Part shown: positions 59,210 to 64,000 of the stretch, piece after piece
How the letters are laid out: each line of letters begins with the position of its first letter
How positions within the stretch are numbered: the first letter of the stretch is position 1
NCBI RefSeq assembly: GCF_028649455.1
Contig: NZ_JAQSIO010000003.1
Location: 310,001 to 374,000, forward strand
Direction of reading: 5' to 3'
DNA length: 64,000 nucleotides
From: Curvibacter microcysteis
GTDB taxonomy: Bacteria; Pseudomonadota; Gammaproteobacteria; Burkholderiales; Burkholderiaceae_C
The notes under the pieces: generated by a model
The model's input: the letters and a program-made list of their open reading frames with translations, nothing else
Told to the model about the DNA's origin: nothing
Database searches by the model: none
Program-made: the position numbers and the translations under genes

Positions 59210-60457
59210 TCAGCGGGCAGCAGCCGGGGCAGGGGCAGGGGCTGCGGCTGCGTCGGGCGCCGCAGGCGTGGCGGCGGCCGAAGGCGATGCGGCGCCCGTG
59301 AAGCGCACGGCCGTGCCTTCTCGCAAGGGGCCCACGGCGCCTTGCAGCACCTGGGTGCCTTCGCTCACGCCTTGCAGCGTGACCCAGGGGGCTTGCTCCA
59401 ACTCGCCACGCTGGCCCAGTTGCACCGGCAGGTGGCGCACAGCGGCCTGTTCGACCACCTGCACATAGGGCCGGGGCTTGTCGGTGCGCACCGCGCTCAG
59501 GGGCAGGGCCACGGCGCGGACCTTGTCGGTCTCCAGAAGGCCCTGGGCGAACAGACCTTGGCGCAGCACGGGGCCGTTGGCGCCGGGCTTGTCCAGCGTC
59601 AGGTAGGCCACCACGCTGCGGCTGCCCGCCTGGGTGCTGGGGTTGATGCGCGACACGGTGGCGCCCACGGTCTGGTTGCTACCGTTGCTTTGTTCGATGT
59701 TCAGGCGGGCGCGCTGGCCCACCCGCAGGCCCAGCGATTCGGCGGGGCTGAAGGTGGCTTCGAGTTCGAGTTGGCTCAGGTCCACGATCTCCAAGACCCG
59801 GGTGTCGATGGGCAGGCGCTCCCCAGGCTGGGCCAGGCGTTGGGCCACCAGGCCGCTGATGGGGGCCTTGAGCACGGTGTCGTCAAAGGCTTTGCGCGAC
59901 ACCTCGGCGGCGGCTTGCGCGGCGCGGTAGGTGGAGATGGCCGAGTTCAGCGTGGCTTGCGAGGTGTCCAGCGCGGTTTGCGAGATGAAGCCTTGGGCCA
60001 CCAGGGCCTTGTTGTTGTTGTACTGGCGCTGGGCGATGTCGATCTGGGCCTTGGCCGACTCGGCCTGGTCCTGCGCCTGGCGCAGGCGGAATTGGAATTC
60101 AGTGACCTCGATGCGCGCCAGCACCTGGCCCGCTTGCACGGCGTCGCCTTCGCGCACCTTCAAGTCTTGCAGCTCGCCTGGCACCCGGGTGCGGATGAAG
60201 GCCGAGTTGACGGCCCGCAGCGCACCCGACACCGCCAAGCCCTGGCTCAGTTCGTGGACCCGGGCTTGAATCACATCCCCAGGGGCCAGTTCGACCACCG
60301 ACTGCACGCCCTGGTGGGCCGAGGCGGCCACCGCGGCTTGCTGGGCCTTGCGTGCCGACAGCGCGCGCAGCACGCCGGCGCCGATGCCGCCCACCAGCAG
60401 GGCGATCAAAATCCACTTCAGCCAGGGGCGGGCCCGCCGGGGGGTTGGTGCGTTCAT
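59210..60457 (-). CDS. RND efflux periplasmic adaptor (membrane-anchored)
   Basis: Predicted 415-residue membrane fusion protein. An uncleaved N-terminal helix (about 15-35) anchors it, in contrast to the lipoprotein adaptor at 38326-39486. Then come the lipoyl-like module (AFIRTRVPGELQDLKVREGDAVQAGQVLARIE), a helical hairpin, and beta-barrel and membrane-proximal domains; the last 30 residues are Ala/Pro-rich. It lies 11 bases after the TetR gene and 6 before its RND partner. Confidence 0.93.
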   Translation of the reverse strand: MNAPTPRRARPWLKWILIALLVGGIGAGVLRALSARKAQQAAVAASAHQGVQSVVELAPGDVIQARVHELSQGLAVSGALRAVNSAFIRTRVPGELQDLKVREGDAVQAGQVLARIEVTEFQFRLRQAQDQAESAKAQIDIAQRQYNNNKALVAQGFISQTALDTSQATLNSAISTYRAAQAAAEVSRKAFDDTVLKAPISGLVAQRLAQPGERLPIDTRVLEIVDLSQLELEATFSPAESLGLRVGQRARLNIEQSNGSNQTVGATVSRINPSTQAGSRSVVAYLTLDKPGANGPVLRQGLFAQGLLETDKVRAVALPLSAVRTDKPRPYVQVVEQAAVRHLPVQLGQRGELEQAPWVTLQGVSEGTQVLQGAVGPLREGTAVRFTGAASPSAAATPAAPDAAAAPAPAPAAAR

Positions 60458-60468
60458 CGTGTCTCTTG

Positions 60469-61173
60469 TTATGGTTGGGATGAGAGAGGAGGCCGGGTGA
60501 CGGCCCGTTCAGCTTTTCCCGTCAGGCCGTTGAGCAACAACTCGATTTGCTGGGTGATGAACAAGTCGGGCTGCATGTCAAAGGAAGCCGGGGCGCAGGC
60601 CCCCACGGAATGCTTCCACATCATCAGGAAAATCATGGGGGCGATCACGCTGTAGACCGCGTGGTCCAGGTCCAGCACCCGGAATTCGCCGCGCTCGATG
60701 CCGCGCTCCAGGATGCGGCGGATCAGTTGGTGTCCGGGCAGGATGACTTCGGCTTGGTAGAAGCTGGCAATCTCGGGGAAGTTGCGCGCCTCGCTCATCA
60801 TCAGCTTGGTGATGCCCGAGGCTTTGGTCATGCCCACGCGCTCCCACCAACTGCGCATCGCATAGGCCAGCATTTCGGGGGTGGTGCCGGTGAAGTTGTT
60901 CAGCTCCGCTTCCCACTCGGTGAAACGGCCCGAGATGTTTTCACGCACCACAGCCTTGAACAGCTCTTCCTTGCTGCCAAAATACAAAAACAGCGTGCCT
61001 TTGGACACCCCGGCACGGGCCGCCACTTCCTCTGCGCGGGTGGCCGCAAACCCTTTTTCGACAAACAGGTCCAGCGCTGCCGCCAGCAGTTCGCCCGGCC
61101 GAGCCTCTTTGCGGCGCTCGCGTTTGGCCTGGCTCTCGGCCAGGGGGCAACAGGGGAACTTGGGGAGCGGCAT
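60469..61173 (-). CDS. TetR family regulator of the efflux operon
   Basis: Predicted 234-residue repressor. The helix-turn-helix is FAATRAEEVAARAGVSKGTLFLYFGSKEEL (about residues 42-72) after a basic N-terminal arm, followed by a helical ligand domain of the TetR_C type. It is the first gene of the minus-strand unit, 11 bases before the adaptor, so repressor and pump share one promoter. A candidate operator overlaps the region just before its ATG (61179-61200). Confidence 0.92.
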   Translation of the reverse strand: MPLPKFPCCPLAESQAKRERRKEARPGELLAAALDLFVEKGFAATRAEEVAARAGVSKGTLFLYFGSKEELFKAVVRENISGRFTEWEAELNNFTGTTPEMLAYAMRSWWERVGMTKASGITKLMMSEARNFPEIASFYQAEVILPGHQLIRRILERGIERGEFRVLDLDHAVYSVIAPMIFLMMWKHSVGACAPASFDMQPDLFITQQIELLLNGLTGKAERAVTRPPLSSQP

Positions 61174-61178
61174 GGTTG

Positions 61179-61200
61179 TTAATGACTGGTCGGTTAGTAA
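61179..61200. promoter_or_regulatory. Candidate TetR operator, imperfect palindrome
   Basis: The 22-base segment from TTAATGACTGG to TCGGTTAGTAA has imperfect dyad symmetry (seven of eleven pairs match), and contains the GACTGGTC/GGT core often seen in TetR-family operators. It starts 6 bases before the tetR ATG and would block the promoter of the whole tetR-to-tolC unit. Confidence 0.6.
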
Positions 61201-61341
61201 TATAACGTTCGGCTTTGCCGTCCGTCAAGTTTGAAGCCCGCAGGGCGCCCGGCCGGGCTTTGACCCCGGCGGCCCTCAGGTAAGGCGCAGGCCCTACAGT
61301 GGCAGGCTCTGAGTTGAGTTCTTGTTTTCAGGAAAGATCCC

Positions 61342-61878
61342 ATGGCTTCACAAACCATTACCTTGGGCGGCGGTTGCTTCTGGTGCACCGAAGCCGTGTA
61401 CGTGCGCGTCAAAGGTGTGCTCGACGTCGAGTCGGGCTACTGCAACGGCCACATCCAGCGGCCCCAATACGAGCAGGTGTGCAGCGGCACCACGGGCCAT
61501 GTGGAGGTGGTGCAACTGGTGTTTGATCCGGCGGTGATCAGCCTGGCGCAGTTGCTGGAGATCTTTTTTGTCATTCACGATCCGACCACGCTGAACCGCC
61601 AAGGCAACGATGTGGGCACGCAGTACCGCAGCGGCATTTACGCCCAAGACGCGGCTCAGTTGGCCGAGGTCACGGCTTGGCTGGAGGCCGCGCGGCAGGA
61701 CAGCACCTGGCGCAGCCCTGTGGTGACAGAAGCGGTGTTGCGCGACAACTACTGGCCTGCCGAGGACTACCACCAGGACTATTTTGAGCAGCACCCCAAC
61801 CAGGGATATTGCGCTTTCGTGGTGGGCCCCAAGGTGGAGAAGTTCCAAAAGACCTTCGCCCAGTTCGCCAAGGACTGA
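61342..61878 (+). CDS. msrA: Peptide-methionine (S)-S-oxide reductase
   Basis: Predicted 178-residue repair enzyme that reduces methionine-S-sulfoxide in proteins. The catalytic C12 is in the family motif GCFWC; the GTQYRSGIY segment and the EDYHQDYFEQHPNQGYC end are all conserved. The resolving cysteine is likely the one near the C-terminus (GYC). AGGAAAG precedes the ATG. It is a single gene, divergent from the tetR-led efflux unit. Confidence 0.96.
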   Translation: MASQTITLGGGCFWCTEAVYVRVKGVLDVESGYCNGHIQRPQYEQVCSGTTGHVEVVQLVFDPAVISLAQLLEIFFVIHDPTTLNRQGNDVGTQYRSGIYAQDAAQLAEVTAWLEAARQDSTWRSPVVTEAVLRDNYWPAEDYHQDYFEQHPNQGYCAFVVGPKVEKFQKTFAQFAKD

Positions 61879-62026
61879 AGGGGCGCTTGGGGCGCGTCGG
61901 GGGGCTGATGGCTTGTTTGGGTCGCGCCGAAGGCCCTTGGGGCGGTTAAGCTTCAGGGTTGGCAGCCACTTCACGCCTGAAGTCCCGCCACCCCTTCTCC
62001 CCCGGATTTTTGTTTTCATTTCATTG

Positions 62027-62545
62027 ATGGCCAATCGGATGGTTCACCGCACTGGGGCTCGGGCTGCACGCTCGGGTCGGCGCTCGCGTGGGCACGCCGT
62101 GGTCCGGGGCGCTTTCTCGCTGAGCCTCGGGTGGCTGCTGCTGTTGGCCTTGTGGCTGGCCCCGGTCTTGGGGCAGATGCACCGGGCCTACCACGCCAGC
62201 GGGCCGCGAGCGGTGCCGACGGCCGGGCTGCAGGCGTCTTTCGCCAGCCCCCCAACGGCCGGGTTGGCGGTTTCGGCGCCTTGGCGGGCCCCTGAACGCG
62301 GGCACAGCGCGAAGGCTGAAGGGCCGGGCGCGCAGTCCTGGCTGGAGCGCCTGTTCGCCGCCCACACCAGCGATGCCGACTGCTTGGTCTTCGACCAGCT
62401 CAGCCCTGATTCGGCCGCCACCCAGTGGGTGATGCCAGATGCGGCTTTGCCGCCCCTGCGTTTTGTGGCCTGGTGGCTGGACGCCGCCTTGGTGGCCACC
62501 ACCGCCGCGCCTTGCCAGGCGCGCGCCCCCCCGGTCCTGCGTTGA
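62027..62545 (+). CDS. Small Cys/His secreted protein upstream of TonB receptor
   Basis: Predicted 172-residue protein. A basic N-terminus and one hydrophobic helix (about 33-48; LGWLLLLALWLAP) are followed by MHRAYHASG, a disordered Ala/Pro stretch, then WLERLFAAHTSDADCLVFDQLSPDSA and a Pro/Leu-rich C-terminus with a second hydrophobic stretch. The AH-x4-DC-x2-FDQL pattern resembles small proteins (DUF2946-like) found next to TonB receptors for metals in this bacterial group; the role is unknown. No ribosome site is evident. The receptor gene begins about 100 bases later. Confidence 0.6.
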   Translation: MANRMVHRTGARAARSGRRSRGHAVVRGAFSLSLGWLLLLALWLAPVLGQMHRAYHASGPRAVPTAGLQASFASPPTAGLAVSAPWRAPERGHSAKAEGPGAQSWLERLFAAHTSDADCLVFDQLSPDSAATQWVMPDAALPPLRFVAWWLDAALVATTAAPCQARAPPVLR

Positions 62546-62648
62546 TCTCTCTCACCCAGCGGGGGCCCTGACAGGGCTCCCACGTGGGGCTGTGCGGCTT
62601 GAGTGCGCACAGCCACGCGGGTTTTGATGGTTTCAACCGGATTTTTTC

Positions 62649-64000
62649 ATGGCTTTTTCAATGTCTCGCGGGCGTGGCTCGCTGGGCGCCGCTGTGTCGG
62701 GCGTCTTTTTCTCTCCTTTGTCTTCCTCTGCGGCGGCTTCTTTGACGGGGCCACGTTTTCGCCTCAGTGCGCTGTCAATGGCCTGCTTGGCCGGGGCGGT
62801 CGCCGGGTTCAGTCACCCGGTGCAGGCCCAAGAGGCCAGCCCCCCGGCGGCGACGGCGGCAGCCTCAGGCCCCAGCCTGCGTGAGGTCACCGTGACCGGC
62901 AACCCCTTGGGGGCCACCGACTTGATCGTGCCCGTCAGCACGTTGCAGGGGGCTGAACTGGCCCAGCAGGCGCGTGGCACCCTGGGGGAGACCTTGAACG
63001 GCACGCCCGGCGTCAGCAGCACCTACTTTGGCCCCAATGCCAGCCGCCCCATCATCCGCGGGCTGGACGGTGACCGCATCCGCGTGCTGAACAACGGTGG
63101 CGCCACGTTGGACGCGTCGGCCCTGAGTTTTGACCACGCCGTGCCGCTGGAGCCCATCACCGTGGACCGCATCGAGGTGCTGCGCGGCCCAGGTGCCCTG
63201 CAGTACGGCGGCAGCGCGGTCGGGGGCGTGGTCAATGTGATCGACAACCGCATCCCGCGTGAAGCACTGAATGGGGTCACCGGCAAGGTGGACCTGGGCG
63301 GGGCCACCGGCAATGGCGAGCGCAGCAGCGCCGCCATGGTCGAGGGCGGTAATGAACGCTATGCCCTGCACGTCGACGGCTTTGACCGCCGCACCGATGA
63401 CGTCAAGGTGCCCCTCAGCCTGGCTTGCGAGCGCGCTGGCTCGCCTGCCCAGGCCAGCCGCATCTGCAACTCGGCCAGCCGGGCGCAGGGCGGGGCGCTG
63501 GGCGGCAGCGTGTTTTTTGACCGGGGCTACCTGGGCGCGTCTGTGGCCACCTACCAAACCACCTACGGCACCGTGGCCGAGGACAACGTGAGCATTGGCA
63601 TGCGCTCCAACCGCTACGCGCTGGAAGGCGAATGGCGCCAACCTGTGGCGCTGCTGGAGAACCTGAAGTTCCAGTTCAGCCACAGCGACTACCGCCACAC
63701 CGAGTACGAATCCGGGGTGGCCGGCACGCGCTTCAGCAACCAGGGCAACGACCTGCGCCTGGAGGCGCGGCACCAGCCTTGGTCGGGCGTGCAGGGCGTG
63801 GTCGGCTTTCAGGCCGAATCCGGGCGCTTTGCGGCCGTGGGGGACGAGGCCTTTGCGCCCTACAGCCGCAGCAGCAGCCAAGCCTTGTTTGTGCATGAAG
63901 AGCTGCCCACGGCTTGGGGCAAGCTGAGTGCGGGGGCCCGCACGGAGCAGGTCACGGTGCGCTCGCTGGGCAATGCCGACGTGGACCGCTTCCAGGTCGG
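62649..64000 (+). CDS. TonB-dependent receptor, ZnuD-like (partial, runs off edge)
   Basis: An open frame of 450 codons continues past the window end; no stop is present. A long signal region (about 1-65, ending PVQAQ) is followed by the plug domain: VTVTGNPLGATDLIVPVS (TonB box region), TLGETLNGTPGVSSTYFGPNASRPIIRGLDGDRIRVLNNG and EVLRGPGALQYGGSAVGGVVNVIDNRIP, then barrel strands. The layout follows the ZnuD zinc receptor of Neisseria, including the RYALEGEWRQP strand. The histidine cluster that ZnuD has in its external loop is missing here; a cysteine pair (SLACERAG... RICNSA) is present instead. The ligand is therefore uncertain. Confidence 0.88.
   Translation, partial: MAFSMSRGRGSLGAAVSGVFFSPLSSSAAASLTGPRFRLSALSMACLAGAVAGFSHPVQAQEASPPAATAAASGPSLREVTVTGNPLGATDLIVPVSTLQGAELAQQARGTLGETLNGTPGVSSTYFGPNASRPIIRGLDGDRIRVLNNGGATLDASALSFDHAVPLEPITVDRIEVLRGPGALQYGGSAVGGVVNVIDNRIPREALNGVTGKVDLGGATGNGERSSAAMVEGGNERYALHVDGFDRRTDDVKVPLSLACERAGSPAQASRICNSASRAQGGALGGSVFFDRGYLGASVATYQTTYGTVAEDNVSIGMRSNRYALEGEWRQPVALLENLKFQFSHSDYRHTEYESGVAGTRFSNQGNDLRLEARHQPWSGVQGVVGFQAESGRFAAVGDEAFAPYSRSSSQALFVHEELPTAWGKLSAGARTEQVTVRSLGNADVDRFQV

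Noticed and set aside
55970-60655. A 1561-codon open frame on the plus strand, antisense to the RND, adaptor and tetR genes
   Set aside because: It is the exact antisense of well-supported genes, rich in His/Gly/Gln low-complexity sequence with no recognisable domain. Long antisense frames arise in high-GC DNA from third-position GC bias.
61879-62648. Zur or Fur box for the TonB receptor
   Set aside because: I looked for GTTAT-type Zur palindromes and for AT-rich Fur boxes in the gaps before 62027 and 62649 and found none convincing.

Overview
The window is high-GC, densely coded DNA whose proteins look like those of a betaproteobacterium of the order Burkholderiales, most likely the family Comamonadaceae. 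The grounds are a BktB-type thiolase, a Bug-family tricarboxylate-type binding protein, an RluA/FolD/PrlC block, a pyruvate dehydrogenase cluster whose E3 carries its own lipoyl domain, and a small Comamonadaceae-style secreted protein at the left edge. I see no rRNA, tRNA, CRISPR array, insertion sequence, integrase or attachment site. No gene-free stretch exceeds 300 bases; the largest gaps (about 200-230 bases, at 34933-35162, 46964-47188, 40256-40467, 27575-27772 and 50539-50734) are promoter or terminator regions. The window reads as core chromosome rather than an island.

Layout. 1-3.3 kb: secreted hypothetical, 2-oxoglutarate/Fe(II) dioxygenase, a universal stress protein behind an FNR/ANR-type box, and two small membrane proteins. 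3.3-15.6 kb (minus strand): bktB, an SDR, rluA, an orphan hybrid histidine kinase, a folD-prlC-glutaredoxin run, then a DctS/DctR (FixL/FixJ-like) two-component pair. 15.75-22.6 kb: aceE-aceF-(proteasome-like Ntn hydrolase)-lpdA, divergent from the two-component pair and closed by a strong terminator. 22.7-27.6 kb: singletons (EVE protein, FMN reductase, GNAT, OsmC, MocR-type regulator, Bug protein).

27.8-32.4 kb: a five-gene, translationally coupled envelope cassette (DUF2141 protein, ABC ATPase, FtsX-type permease, LolA-like protein, outer-membrane protein). 32.4-35.0 kb: NlpC/P60 peptidase, isochorismatase-family hydrolase, GAF-HD-GYP protein with a perfect FNR-type box upstream. 35.1-40.3 kb: an RND pump and adaptor, divergent from a TetR regulator across an 18-bp palindrome. 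40.4-47 kb: prpE, a DUF1345 membrane protein, and a five-PAS GGDEF-EAL protein. 47.2-50.5 kb: an alkylation-damage operon (Ada-AlkA fusion, Ogt, DMT transporter).

50.7-53.5 kb: phosphomannomutase/phosphoglucomutase and waaA for LPS. 53.6-61.2 kb: a tight six-gene minus-strand unit tetR-MFP-RND-pcm-rhodanese-tolC. 61.3-64.0 kb: msrA, a small Cys/His protein, and a TonB-dependent receptor of the ZnuD type that runs off the right edge.

The best candidates for under-described biology are the proteasome homologue inside the pyruvate dehydrogenase operon, the Lol-like ABC/LolA/outer-membrane cassette, and the efflux operon carrying a Pcm-like methyltransferase and a rhodanese between pump and outer-membrane channel.
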